Assembly: GCA_963922205.1 (NCBI GenBank)
Contig: CAWUHX010000255.1
Coordinates: 186,001 to 250,000 of the forward strand
Source of the DNA: Romanomermis culicivorax
Taxonomy: Eukaryota > Nematoda > Enoplea > Mermithida > Mermithidae
Direction: 5' to 3'
DNA length: 64,000 bases
The translations under genes and the position numbers were made by a program. Within the stretch, counting starts at the first letter, position 1. Each line of letters begins with the position of its first letter. Positions 1 to 12,600 of the stretch are shown piece by piece. Below the pieces are notes generated by a model. The model saw only the letters and a program-made list of their open reading frames with translations. It made no database searches and was not told where the DNA came from.

Positions 1-1
1 G

Positions 2-727
2 TTTGCGAACAGACAACTAGTCGTTGAGGCCCAGGGAAACCGCGTAGACGATGTCTACATTGCAGCCTTTAATCAATATATCTTTATGGGCTCGCAAAGG
101 TTAAACCAGATGGGTGTTAAGAGGAAGGCACCAGGCGATGACAGGTCGCAAGCTGATAAATTTCAGCGAACGGCTGCCAAGAGCCCCAGTAAGTTTAAAG
201 TGCCTAGACTCCCTCCGGCTAAGAAACAACTACCGATGATACAACAATCATCGGCTACGACCAGCCAGAGGTCATACAGTGAAGCTGCTAGCACTTCTTA
301 TAAAAGTCCGCTTTCTCGATCAAAATCAATATCATCAAAATCTCTTAATTCAACTTACCGGACACAAAAACCACAGCGCAGCAGCTCCACTAGCAGTGGT
401 CAAAGGCAGCAGGGGAGAGACGACATGTTCTCAAACCCGGCCCCGTACAGGGCTAGACCGGGGTATGACCAAGGTCAACCCAGGGGAGGCTTCAGAGGGC
501 GCCCTCAGCGACCTTACAGAGGCCGAGGAACCTGGCAACACCAAGGTCAAGACCCGGATGCTCAATTCCATAATCCGAATTTTATGCCGCTAGGTAGGCG
601 CGGCGGAAGCCAACAAGGCCAAAATCGAGGCCAAGATGGAGGTCAGACCCGAGGCCAACCAGGTCAGAGGGGGTACTATCAAGGTAGACCTCGAGGAGGT
701 TACCGAGGCGGCGGGCAGCAGCAGTAA
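2..727 (+). CDS. 3' part of an Arg/Gly-rich (RGG-box) ORF, 5' end outside the window
   Basis: The frame is open from base 2, so the methionine at 86 is probably internal and the gene starts to the left. The first ~30 visible residues look like a folded domain end. A Ser/Thr/Lys-rich linker follows, and the last ~90 residues are packed with RGG, RG, GQ and PRGG repeats and a C-terminal GGGQQQ. Such tails bind nucleic acid and occur both in cellular RNA-binding proteins and in the nucleocapsid region of retroelement Gag proteins. A possible AATAAA signal lies at about 812. The GC-richer, donor-motif-containing DNA downstream makes a retroelement Gag possible, but no pol is visible. I do not recognise the family. 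Confidence 0.5.
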   Translation, partial: FANRQLVVEAQGNRVDDVYIAAFNQYIFMGSQRLNQMGVKRKAPGDDRSQADKFQRTAAKSPSKFKVPRLPPAKKQLPMIQQSSATTSQRSYSEAASTSYKSPLSRSKSISSKSLNSTYRTQKPQRSSSTSSGQRQQGRDDMFSNPAPYRARPGYDQGQPRGGFRGRPQRPYRGRGTWQHQGQDPDAQFHNPNFMPLGRRGGSQQGQNRGQDGGQTRGQPGQRGYYQGRPRGGYRGGGQQQ

Positions 728-1089
728 ATAGCCGCAAAAATTTTGGCCCAAAAATTTCTTTTTCGTAAACATATTTTTACTTATTTCATAAAACACAAAA
801 CCCAAAAACACTAATAAAATCACAAAAAATCCAAAAAAATCAAAAAACAAAAAATCCAAAAACATTATTTTCGGTGCTGCTGGCCATCAAAAATTTCTTT
901 TTTGACAAAACCGGTGCAAAAACGCAACCGTAAAAAATATTTTAAAACTTTTGGCCACATTTTTGCTCAAATTTTTTAGCGCATTTTAAAATTTTGTGAT
1001 ATCCGTACATTCCCGCGTCGTCTTTTTGTATCGTAATATAATCTCGTATTTTAGTTTAATTTAGAAAAAATAGAGACGCGGGAAGTCGA

Positions 1090-2095
1090 TTTGCATGCGG
1101 TTAGACCCACGACCAACGAATTGACACAGCACGCAGACCGAGCGGCCGAGCCCGAAACCGGCCACATTCGGCACCGACGTTTACGTCGTACTCCTTAGGG
1201 CAGGAGGTTATTCCATCAACGCCGAGGTCAAAATGGGCGTCACTTGCCAGCCATTGCGGCGAAGCCCTTGGTATTCGTTGTGTCCAACGACCAGCACAGG
1301 AGTTCTATTAGGACAGACTGTGAAACGGGAGTCCGAGTGAGAAAAACTGTTTATCAGGAGTCAGCCGGAATTGTAGATTTTTTCTTTTTTTGATTAATGC
1401 TTTTTAATGCCGGGGTAACCCGGCCGAAAGTTTTTTTTCTACCTCCCGTAGGTCGGTTTCGACGCGCGAGGGATGTTGGGCACCCTGTTGATGCCAATTC
1501 GTGTGGGGAAATCGACATGCAAATCGACGACAGGGACGACCAGCGGCGCAGACATTTGCATAGAATGGAGCGCCAAAGAAAGAACGAAAGTGATAGTGAA
1601 AATCATTCTTCACTATATTCTTGTTTTTATTATATTTTCGATTATATTGCTGGCGTCCCAAAATACAATTTTCCCAGCAACGTCTTTTGTTTATGAGTTA
1701 TTCACTGTGGTATACCCACATTCTTTTTGCATAATTCGTCGGACTTATCGCTTAATATATTCGTTTGTTTATTTAGATAATCCGCGTCGACGAAGGCGGA
1801 GGGCCAGAGGCCCAGGCGCCAGCTTACACCAAGTAAGTTTTGGGAAACCCCTTTCGGGTTATACCCAAGTAAGTTTATCCCTGAGGGGATTCCTTGTCTC
1901 ATCTAGGAGACTGCGGAGGTCCTTGGTAAGGCCCCCGTATTTAGAGTTAAGTTTATCTTTGTTGTTGTAGGTCTGGGGAACCGGACTGTTGCACAGATCA
2001 CCGAGGCTTAGCCAAGGTATCAGTTCTAACAGGTCAGTTCAGACCCAATCTTTTCTTACGCCTCTTAAGGAAAGACCTGCACAACACAATTTCGT
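1090..2095 (+). other. GC-richer LTR-like region downstream of the RG-rich ORF
   Basis: This stretch is clearly richer in GC than its surroundings and has no convincing long ORF. It holds CAAGTAAGT at about 1829 and 1866 and GGTAAGG at about 1924, all resembling splice donors, inside a partly repeated context that includes GGGAAACCCC. A similar donor sits in the downstream part of the 33-49 kb LTRs. There is a TG at 1093, but no second copy and no target duplication could be identified. An LTR or 5' leader of a separate retroelement is an inference only. Confidence 0.3.
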
Positions 2096-2100
2096 TTACT

Positions 2101-2956
2101 TTAATAATAAAAGGAATAAATTATTGACGGAAGTTTTATGAATTTAAATATTTTTGGAGTTGAGTAATTCAGGACATAGGAAACACAAGAAAATATGAAT
2201 TTCAAAATGTAAATGACCAGACTCTTCGCTTATCCTTACAGCATGAAAAACGAAAATTTCGTCTCACAAGTCTTGATTATTTTCTTACTTATCAGCTTTT
2301 CAGCGTCTAACTCATATTATGCGTTTCCCCGCTAGAACTCGAATGATAACACCCAATATTTTGATTCAATTTGGTGATGCTTTCGCTATAACCAGCACAT
2401 TCTCAAAAATTTTTCCGCCTAAAGTAATGCAAGAAATTGTGTCGAATATATGTACTACATGTAGCACTTAATTTCAACTCTTCAGGAAAAATAGCGTTTG
2501 AAAAGAAAACAGACAGTTCAATAATTTTCAAACGAGCCTCGAAAAGTAAAAAATTTCATAAGTGGTGACGATGCGTCGTAAGTTATTCTTTTGAAGTTGT
2601 AATGCTATCTGCTATGGTCAATCTTGCATAAAAAGGAGGTTGCATGCTCATGTTGTTCATTTTATAACATAATACCTTTTATTTCCCAGGCTCACTTGGA
2701 CAGAAAACGAAATATAATAGACAATGTACTATTGACAATTATCTAAGTTCACGCATGTGCATGTTTCAGAATATTGTAATTGAGAAAGGCTAATTTACCA
2801 CTGCAGACCACATCAATGCAAACTTTAATGTAAATATTACCTAAGGACAAAAAAGTAACGTTATTTGCATGCCTGTGGAATATCGAAAGCAATATAACAT
2901 GTAAGTGTTTTGAATCATATTTCATGTTCATTTTCTCGTTAATTTCACTCTTTTGA
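2101..2956. other. No gene seen
   Basis: AT-rich DNA with only short, unconvincing ORFs. I see no RNA gene or clear repeat in this stretch. Confidence 0.5.
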
Positions 2957-3019
<63 letters not shown>

Positions 3020-3020
3020 T

Positions 3021-3063
<43 letters not shown>

Positions 3064-3064
3064 T
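2957..3064. repeat. (AATC)n microsatellite
   Basis: About 26 consecutive AATC units, with one C-to-T change near the middle (AATTAATC near 3018). A simple tandem repeat, expected to vary in length between individuals. Confidence 0.97.
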
Positions 3065-3371
3065 ATCAAACCAGGCAGTCTCGATTTACTATAGTCTGAT
3101 AATTTTGAACTGGCAGACGCAGTCAGATTGAAAAATCATTCATTGCAGACTACTGCTAAGTAGAATGATCTAGGAATATTATCATGAATATAAAAGTTTT
3201 TGATGCTGTTGCTGATAAGCGTACTATTTTTAAATATACTAGCCACTTACATGGCGTTGATGCATCTGAGATTTGAAATAAATGTTGACTATAGACAAAC
3301 CATTGACCAAGCTGAGCTGAAGTGATTGATTATGTAATTTGTACGCTCTCCTTGACTTCATTCACAACTAT

Positions 3372-3602
3372 TCCCAATTCATTTTGAAATAATCCACGCA
3401 GCGTGGTTGTAGCCAAACCTTTATTGAAAATTATGGAAGCCTCGTTGACTCTATTTAATAAATTTTTCCTTCATGATACAGACTCCTTGGTGATCACTCT
3501 TTTCAATTATTTCAAGATTATCGAAACTAATTTCATAATGTCTATTATGGCGTGCGTTTGCCGTAACTTCAACCGGCATCAATTATTTCAAAATAAAGTA
3601 TG
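3372..3602. repeat. MITE-like dispersed repeat, copy 1
   Basis: Shares a ~230-bp core with 54,200-54,418 and 55,628-55,862, including CATTTTGAAAT near one end, TTATGGAAGCCTCG and CTCTTTTCAATTATTTCA in the middle, and an inverted ATTTCAAAATAA at the other end. The best copy (54,200) has terminal inverted repeats and a TA target duplication. This copy is more decayed. Confidence 0.6.
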
Positions 3603-4764
3603 TGTAGCTGTGTCAAGAACCATGGAGTCGCCGTCGTTTTTTCACAAAGATTACCTCAAAAATCAAAACGTAGACAATAATTGATACAGAGTACATGGAT
3701 AATGATGCGGCTATACTAACAAGAAAGCAAAGTATACATACTATCGCAAAACGTAATATACAACGGCACAAGCGCACTTCAGTGTACGGAATTTTGAATG
3801 TTACTTTTGAAAATTTGAATATTCTCTCTAAAACGACACTTCATAAGTCAATAAACGGCTCACCTTACGAAGTAATAAAAATTGTCGCGGAGATATTAAT
3901 TCCCACAGCATGATTTCGGTTTGAAAATTCTACTTTAGGATACCAGGAATCATAATAATGGATAACAGAATCAAAAGAGAAACAAGAAAAATGACGGATG
4001 ACAAACAGAGACAGAGTGATGAACGGCAATACGAGCTGAGGTCAATAATGAAACATAACTGAAAACAGATGGGATTAATTACGAATTTGAAAATGATGCA
4101 CAAATAAGAGAAGTAGTAAAAACAAAGCATGACAGTAACAAATGAAAAAACTATGCTCCGTTCCTTTTGAAATGATCAGTGCAACGATCCCATGAAAGTA
4201 CTTCAACATGGAAAAAACTAATATGAGAAAAATTTCGTTACTAAGCAGCGAACACAACAGCATGAAAATTTTCTTCAATTACCTGGTTGAATGACAATTT
4301 CTCGAATAGTATCATAGGTAGCGCGACAGCGTCAACCTACAATATACTTGGCACCCAAATTTCATGCCCCCCCCCCTAGAGCCTAAACAGTAAGAGCTAG
4401 AACCTTCGGGTTTTTTCATAATTTCGGGCATAGGGGCAAGCTATGGGGTGCCTTTTGTCATTTTGCCCCTATCTGCAAGTGGTGCTCGGTGGGGCCCCAA
4501 AAACAGGTAAAAACGCACTTTTTACGGCCCCCCAGTTCCACCATGCCCAGCAATCGGTGTGCCATATCCAACCTCCATACTTCGGCCTAAGCATCTTGGG
4601 GGTGTAATCTCGAACGCGATTTTTTTTTTGAAATATGGCCTCAATTCAATTATATGGTTGTCCAAAGTCCCGGAAAACGCCAAATTCCCCAATTTTGTTA
4701 TATAATACTTATGGGTTCAAAAAAATAATTTTTTGCAGCATAATGCACTACTAATTTTTTTGCA
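3603..4764. other. No gene seen
   Basis: Contains only short ORFs with no recognisable domain. It includes short C and T runs (about 4368-4376 and 4621-4630). A CCTTTTGAAATGATCAGTGC motif at about 4161 looks like one end of the MITE family seen at 54.2 kb. Confidence 0.5.
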
Positions 4765-5640
4765 GTTTCAAATAAGCCTCATTGCGATTTTTGGACTGCA
4801 AGGGTTTTCGACCATTGGGAATTTGATGGACACGGTCACTTTACACGAAAAATTATCCCGGGTGTAAACAAGCGTATTTCCGTGATTTTTCAGTGGAGGG
4901 AGTTTTCGACCGCGGGGAATTCAATAGACGTCCTCACTTTACACAAAAAAATTATCCACGGTGAAAACAAGCGTACTGCCGTATTTTTCTTGTGGAGGGG
5001 ATTATCGACCACGAGGAATTCAATAAATGTGATCACTTTACACCAAAAATTATCCCGTGTGTAAACAAACGTATTTTCGTGATTTTTTGTTGGAAGAGGT
5101 TTTCGACCATAGGGAATTTGATGAATGCGATCACTTTACACAAAACCTTATCCCAGTTGTAAACAAACGTATTTTCGTGATTTTCCGGTGAACGGGGTTT
5201 TCGATCACGGAGAATTTGATGAATGCGATCATCTTACAAAAAAACTATCGTGGGTGTAAACAAGCGTATTTTCGTGATTTTTATGGAAGGGGCTTTCGAC
5301 TGCGGGGAATTCAATGGATGTGCCACTTAACACAAAAAAATTATTTCGGATTTAACCAAGCCTGTTTTCGTGAGTTTTTTGTGGGAGGGGTTTTCGACCA
5401 CTGGGAATTTAATGAAAGTGATCACTTTACACACTAATTCATATTGAGTGTAAACAAATGTATTTCTCCGATTTTTGAGGGAAGATGTTTCTGACCATGG
5501 GGAAATCAATGGACGGAGTCAGTTTACACGAAAAAAGTCATTTGTGTAAACAAAAGTATTTCTGCGATTTTTTGGGTTGAAGTATTCTGAACCATGAGGA
5601 ATTCAATAGGTATAGTCACCTTTCAGTATCTTTACAACGT
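4765..5640. repeat. ~97-bp tandem satellite, about nine diverged units
   Basis: The phrase GTGTAAACAAGCGTATTT recurs at about 4862, 4959, 5057, 5157, 5254, 5348, 5449 and 5543, a spacing of 94-101 bp. Each unit also carries TTTTCGACCA..GGGAATT and a CACTTTACAC segment. Several units read through as short ORFs, but no conserved protein results, so I treat this as a decayed minisatellite. Confidence 0.9.
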
Positions 5641-5804
5641 TTTTAAGTACTATGCGGTTTACACATCCTTTACTTTTGCCGGAGGTGAGAATTCGTTGGT
5701 TGAAGTTTTTTAATTGTTTTTTTGAAGTGCAGATGACCAAATTTAAAACTTCAATGAGCTTCTATGAAAGTTTTCGTGCATGATTGAGGCCCACTAAAAG
5801 GAGG

Positions 5805-6984
5805 TGAACTAGTTTATTAGAAAATGCCCCGATGGGGCAGAAAAAAGGAGAATATACTTGCTTCGATAGCTGCCATGCTAGAAAAAGAAGTGGACTAGAC
5901 TTTTGAGAACTTGGGTCAAGGTTGGAAAAAATTCACCATCTTTATATTGGATTTTCATTCTGTCTCAAAAAAAAATTTCTATGTCTGTGAAGAAGTATAT
6001 TCTGCAGCATCGTGCATTTTGACCTTCCCCTGTCATCAACTACAGCCAAAATTTTTATATATGAAAATTATATGCACATGATTTCAAATGTAAAGAAATG
6101 GTAAACCAATAGCTTTCTAACTCCCGACCAATTCAAAACCCCTGCCTAATGATGATTATTAAAGTTATAACCGGCGCGAAGCGCTGGAAAATTTTGAGAT
6201 TGTGAACTTCTAAAATGCACCAAAATGCATATTTTCTCTACCTTACCTCCTCCATAAATGGGAAAGAGCCGTTTGTACATATACAAACGACTACTCCAAT
6301 TTCGTTTGCCCCAAAAAAATTTCATTTGACTCCGGCAAAAAAACCCTGGGTTGCACTGACATTTTTGAATAATTTTCTTATCTCTAAAGCAAATAAATAT
6401 TAAAATGTCTGCAATTCCCAAACGCGAAATCAAATCTCATTATTAGTTAATCTTGAAGTGAGTATTGTTTGTGCACTGGAAGAGAATAATTTGGACATTG
6501 CGATTAGCTCAAACTCTGGATCAGCAATTTAATCCCGATGTTGAGATTATCTTCATGTTGGGTTAGTGCAACCACCCCATGTTTCTTTATAGTTCTGAAA
6601 ATGGCTATAATATGCCTCCCTCACTATTTTCCAGCTAGCGTGAAAGGCAGAAGTTTTGAATCGGTCGGGAGTTAGAAAGCTATTGGTTTACCATTTCTTT
6701 ACATTTGAAATCATGTGCATATAATTTTCATATAGAAAAATTTTGCTGTAGTTAATGACAGGAGAAGGACAAAATGCACGATGCTGCAGAATATACTTCT
6801 TCACAGACATAGAAAATTTTTTTGAGACATAATGAAAATCCAATATAAAGAAAGTGAATTTTTCCAACTTTGACCCAAGTTCTCAAAGGTCTAGTCAACT
6901 TCTTTTTCTAGCATGGCAACTATCGAAGCAAGTATATTCTCCTTTTTTCTGCCCTATCGGGGCATTTTCTAATAAACTAGTTCA
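5805..6984. mobile_element. Fold-back element with ~330-bp inverted repeats
   Basis: The left arm (5805-6138) and right arm (6654-6984) are near-complementary over their whole length. The outer ends read TGAACTAGTTTATTAG and CTAATAAACTAGTTCA, and the inner ends CCGACCAATTCAAAA and TTTTGAATCGGTCGG. The ~515-bp loop contains a piece of the GCGCCGG-hairpin repeat family (about 6145-6350). There is no transposase ORF. I read it as a non-autonomous fold-back or long-TIR MITE; no clear target duplication was found. Confidence 0.88.
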
Positions 6985-7086
6985 GATATCAACGCATTTC
7001 TATTCAAATCGAAAGTGGATAGGCGTGATGTTTTCTTAATGATTTTGGCATCTACCGTTCTCACTAAGGAATTGAGCGTTTTTCTA

Positions 7087-7448
7087 CACTACCAGGCGAA
7101 ACTAACCGTCCATGCCGGTCGCGTCCCGGACGCGAAAAGCACACTATACCGACAATAAAATTGACAGGCCATGTGCTTGTGTCACACAAAGCCAAAGAAT
7201 TTTGCTGAGGCTTCCTTCTTACCTCCCTATAGAAAGCACACATTATTTACCAGATATAAACGAAAGGTCAACTGTTGTCATACTGTAGGTCAAAACAAAG
7301 TGCATATCCACTACACACTATGAAAGAACTATGATTGACAGTTATTGCATGAATGTCAATTACTAAGAAAGATGAAAGTTTTCTTTGTGCTGCCGAAAAA
7401 GACGCGTTCCGGACGCGAATTTTTCAGGGTTAGTTTCGCCTGGTAGTG
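7087..7448. mobile_element. 362-bp MITE, Tc1/mariner-type TA target
   Basis: Terminal inverted repeats CACTACCAGGCGAAACTAAC (left) and GGTTAGTTTCGCCTGGTAGTG (right, given in two parts: GGTTAGTTTCGC, CTGGTAGTG) are perfect and flanked on both sides by TA. Inner inverted pieces include CGTCCCGGACGCG and GTTCCGGACGCGA. No ORF. The TA duplication and short perfect TIRs fit a Tc1/mariner-mobilised MITE. Confidence 0.9.
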
Positions 7449-7450
7449 TA

Positions 7451-7927
7451 CATTAAAGTTTTCCACGATTACTTATGAAATTTGAACTTACCTTACTTAT
7501 GGGTGTTATTTCGTCTAATGCTTCAAATAGACTGTTGTGATATCAAGTGAAGGAAATTTAAGGAAGATTAAGAGGTGTCATGTCAAGCAATTATAAAAAT
7601 GTAGGACCTATAGTTAAGTCAAAAAAAGAGAGCCGTAGAGAAGGAAACGGTTAGGTAAGATGAAGACGATATGCAGAAAGGGAGCATAGGAAACTAGAAA
7701 AAACAAAGATGATGCTTCAGCACACCCACAAATCAAGAATGCCTGAATATTCGTTTGAGTAGAATTTTAAACCTGTATTTATAAATAAATATATCACAAC
7801 ACAGTAATAACAACAATTCGAATCATTTTCGATTTTGAAAATCGTCGACGTTCGCTGCATTTTGACGGTTGAAAGGCTGAAGAATAAAAAATGAATGAAG
7901 TGCATGAATAAGAAAGTAGGAAGGAAG
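7451..7927. other. No gene seen
   Basis: AT-rich spacer between a MITE and a hAT-type element; no supportable ORF. Confidence 0.5.
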
Positions 7928-7935
7928 AATGTCAA

Positions 7936-9604
7936 ACAGGCTTTTTTAAAGTCATTTTTTTCATTTTAGGGTTTTTCTACAAATCAAACTTTCTGGTGTA
8001 CCGTACATGCTGACGCATTAATGTAAATACAGATTGTACAGTATGTGATATTCATTATTAAGTATAAATTCATTTTATTAATCTATCGTCTCAAGGGTGT
8101 CTGGAATTCACACCCAAACATTCCCATAAATTTATGTGAAGCACTCTGTTTTGATCGTCCCACACCCCATTGACCCAATTAAAGACGTACATAATTATTT
8201 GCACATTGGCACCTGGCCCTCATAATGCACATGAAAATACGCATTCTGTAGGTACAATAGTTCCCTCCAAACGCGTAAACACACCTGCCCATGTAGAAAA
8301 TACAGAAACCCCGACCCAGACACAAGATTTAGGAGGAATGCATGTAACCGAAAAACACATGAAAAACTAAAAAACATAGGCCGCAAAGCATACTGTAGAT
8401 TAAAGGCATGTAAGCGTGGAAATTAAGAGTAAATTAAAGCAAGAGGCGTGGCTAAAGAAGCATACAGTAGGCAGAAACAGGTAAGCGAAGCAGCGATTGG
8501 TTAGGCGAGCTGACGGAAGTGGACCTTCCACAATGCGAGGGCGTGGATCAAAGAATACGTATAAAAGACAGGAAAACCTGGAAAAGAGAGATTTTTATGG
8601 AGATTTTGTATTTTTTGTGGAAGCATCTTTCTATGCAAGTTTAGAGAAAGCGTTTCAAAGCGAGTTTATTATTTGCAAGCGTTTGTGTTCTTTTATCGAT
8701 GAGCAAGCAATCGTCGAGTCCGCGTTTAATTGACTGACGTTATATTCGTATTCCGCCCCGTTTGTCCCTCACCACTGTTTGTAGGATCAAGTAAAAGTAG
8801 AATACCGAATCTGGTCGTTACACTGGGGAAAAAAATTCTCGACAATGGGAAAAAGTATGGGGGTTCGATATGGATGAATTTTGGTGCATTTAAGAGATCA
8901 AAATCTCAATCCATTTTTTATAACTATAATTTCAAATATGCAGCCAAGTTTGAATTTATGATCATAATGGCAGTGATTTTCATAAATTTCAACTTTAATT
9001 TGAATTTGTCAAACTTATGAAAGTATGAACATATTTTTTTGTTAGTAAAATTATATATATATACATACATGTCTTTGAACCTTGTATGTTTATCAAATAA
9101 GTTATCCTTAAATTGACTTTCCAGCATTTTGGAGTGTCAAAATCTAAAGAAAATTTCGTTGCGTAGTGCCGGAAAGATATAGGAAACAACAGAAAAATAA
9201 TAACAGGAGCTGCATTTTCAACACCCTATACTTTTGGGCCAGAAGGAAATGAACTTAAGTGCTATCTTGGAAGAAGGTTTGTGCAAAAATAAACGAAATA
9301 ATAGTGTTTTCTGCATAAAAAATTTTCTTTGCACAAAGATAGGCTAATCTTTGTACATGTAGAAATAAGCCTGTAACCGAAAACGCTGGTTAGAAATCAA
9401 ATTCACAACAGTAATTTTTTTTAACTCGTATCAACTGATTGAATATCTATATAATTTAATTATATAGTACGTTCTACAGTGTGTCACAAGCCCGTTTTTT
9501 GATATTCAATTAAAAAATTTTAGCTCCAAAAATTTCAATTTGGCCCCCAAAAAATTAGGTCTAGGAGCCATTTGGCCCCTGGTCTTCAAACCAAAAAAAG
9601 CCTG
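7936..9604. mobile_element. Non-autonomous hAT-type element, family CAGGC, 1.67 kb
   Basis: Begins CAGGCTTTTTT and ends AAAAAAAGCCTG. It is flanked by a perfect 8-bp direct repeat ATGTCAAA (7928-7935 and 9605-9612), the hallmark of hAT insertions. The right ~790 bp are closely similar to the 13,140-14,169 and 59,152-59,864 copies. The left part (about 7980-8800) has no counterpart in them and may be captured or older sequence. Short ORFs here have no transposase features. The right duplication abuts the 3' end of TRAPPC11. Confidence 0.9.
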
Positions 9605-9607
9605 ATG

Positions 9608-12600
9608 TCAAAAGAGAGAAACACATGAAATAACGGAAACAGAAAAAAAGAGATAGAAAAAAATGCCCACCAAAACAAAAATCGTCGTCGGAATATTCCG
9701 TTGAGCGTAACGATCTAAAATTTCGGTGGCGTATAAATTGGACGTTATTTTCAATTTCGGTAGGCAAATTTGACCGGCCATCAACGGTAAATAAATATAC
9801 GATAAACAATATTCGGCATTCGGCAATAGTCGAACGTTCGAAACCTAAAATTTTGAATCTAAAACAGTTTACATTTCTTCCCAATATCATTCCAAAAAGC
9901 GTTTTCTATTGTACCTGCTTTTCGCCCGAAAACATGAAAAAGTCTGACGATTCCATCGATAAATTCAATTCGATCAAATTTTCAGTCAAATTGAAAATTT
10001 GATAATCCGTTCGAAACATTTTACGCACAAAGCAATAAGCGGGCGTTTGATTTCCGACTAAAATCGGGCAGTGTTCGACGGGAAATGGCGGTAAATCGAT
10101 GACAGTATCAACAAAATTAGCGATTTCTTCATGATCGGATAATCTTCAAAACGAAAAGGCGACTTTTTCGATCAAAATTGTAAAATCGCGAAGAAAGAGT
10201 GAGGCAAAAGAAAGAAAACAAAAGAAAAAAGGGAAAAGACGATCGCGATAGGAATATGAAGAAAAGCAGTATCAATGTGAATCTTTTCTAGAAAAACTTT
10301 GCGTAATGATTGCGAAAAAATTTGCTATAAAAAAAGAATTTTCATCACTGCTAAATTATCAAACTAGAAAAAAAAGATTCGAAATTCTAAATCAGGAATC
10401 ATTAAAATCATTTCGATTCCGATTCTAAGAATTTTGAGAAATTGAAGAAAATTTAGTAATTGATATAAGGTCATTTGACAATTCGAAATTATAGACAAAC
10501 TTCGACCTGTTTATGAATCGAAATGCACAGAAAAAAGTTCCATGAAAATGTAATTCCAGATTTTGAAGCCCAAAATTGTCTGACAATGTCAATCACGTCT
10601 TTTTCTGAGAAACTGATAGCAGCACTATGACTCAGATAGAAAAACAACGGATCCTAGATAAAACTAGATCAAGTTTCATGATCTAGGGAAATGTGAGAAA
10701 AAGTTTATTATCCAAAGTTCGAATACAAAAATAGTTTGAGAAACGGAATCGTGTTTTCGATTCTGAAGAAGTTTCATGTACCGAAGGACGAAAAAAACAT
10801 TTTATTACCTATAATTTCGAACCCAAAAAATAGTGCCTAAATTTGGTTCTAAAACCTGCATAAAATCTGAGGCACACTTCTAGTGCCAAATATAATCCCC
10901 ATTCAGAAGCACAATTGAAGAATCCGCGAAAATTATAGATCACCAATCCGGGATACACATACAATGGAGGAGAATACAAATTATGCGCATCCAATGAATT
11001 TTCAAGTAACTTACCTTTGCCACTTTACAGCTAAAGTTCCGATATTCAGAAGCCCTTTACACCACTGATTCGGTGTAAGGCAAGTAATCAACGAAATTTG
11101 ACTTCCAGGTTCCAAAATGACTGAAGTGTGAGTGAAAATGAAGTTCCAAAAAATCACAACGTTACATCTAAAGCATTGTTCGCTACTTTTTCTATAAGAT
11201 TCTTCAACTTCAAAGTTTTGTTCTTGATCGAGAAATTCTGCCTATAAATGAGAAAATGAATTTCGCATATAATTCCAGGAATCAACAAGTATTTGTTGCA
11301 TACCAAACGCCATTCGACGGATTCGATTTTAACTGGAAAATGAGCGACGGATTTCAAATCGCAGGATACAATACATTTTCCTTTGACGACCAATCTATCG
11401 ACAATTTCACCCTAAAGTTTACAGCAAAATGAATAGATGGAAAGTAAATTTAAACAAATAAATACCAAATAAACTAATAGATGATGAGATAGATGAACGA
11501 AAATATAAGCGAATCAATAAATACTCGAATAAATGAAAACATAATTAAACGAATTAGTAGACTAACAAGTCAATAAGTAAGCGTAGGAATACAAATTGGA
11601 ATAATGATCAAGTGTATGAATAAATAAATAATGACCTAAACAAATGAATAAGTGGACTAATAAATCAGAGAAATATATGAATAAATGTTGGAGAGACGAA
11701 CAAACGAATAAAATGACACAAAATCAAATAAACATGAATCAGAAAATAATTTATGCAATAACAAAAATAAATGAACAATCCAACAGAACCAAAAAATTGA
11801 TAAATAAATAAATAACTACGTAAAAACAAAAATTAATGAACAAAAAAATCTAGGGAACAGATAAACAAATGGATAAAAAGATTAACAAATTATAGACAAA
11901 TAAATGAGCATGGCAAATGCATGAAGAAATAGATAAATAAATGGACAAATAAATCATAAAACGAGCGAATAAATGAATAAATATTCAAATAAATTAATCA
12001 ATACATGAACAAAGTAACTGGTCAGACTGCCCTATAGAGAGTGGTATTAGGGGGTATTACCCCTACCTAAAATCTGAAAATTTATCACTGGTTGCCTAAT
12101 TTGGATACAAAATGAAGTGTTTAGTGGAAATTCAGCTACAGTACCCCGCAAGTTTTCAACTTCACCCCTACCTGAAAAATTTGACCTTGGGCACTTTGAA
12201 ACTGATTAAAAATAAATAATTAAGTCAACAAATGAATTGATGATGTCATGCCAGGCCGGTTGGGGGCATACATGAAATGGACCTAAGAGATCTGGGAAGG
12301 AAAGGAGCGACATTTTTTGCGGATGGGGTCAGCAGTTGCCCAGTAACTGAAAAAAAATTTCGATTTTCCGTCCAAAAAGTCTAAAAATGGGTTCAAAAAA
12401 TTACAATTTTTGTCCAAAATACCACTAAACGGCGCAAAGCACCGAAAAATGACATTTTTGACCGTTTTTTTGTGGAAAAATGACCATTTTCCACCAAAAA
12501 ATTGACATTTATCAGTTTTTCTTCCAACCAAAAGAGTGGGGATTCCTGCCCGTTTCAGCCATATGATTAGCAAATCTATGGGGTTACCGTATAGCCGGCG

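Noticed and set aside
2957..3064. CRISPR-like array
   Set aside because: Pure tetranucleotide repeat without spacers, in a eukaryotic contig.
8170..8370. Short ORFs in the 7,936-9,604 element as a transposase
   Set aside because: No DDE or zinc-finger features and no conservation in the sister copies.
10809..10994. 61-codon minus-strand ORF as a TRAPPC11 exon
   Set aside because: Exons 17 and 18 join in phase and in family order (VKWQR then LSDHEE) without it.
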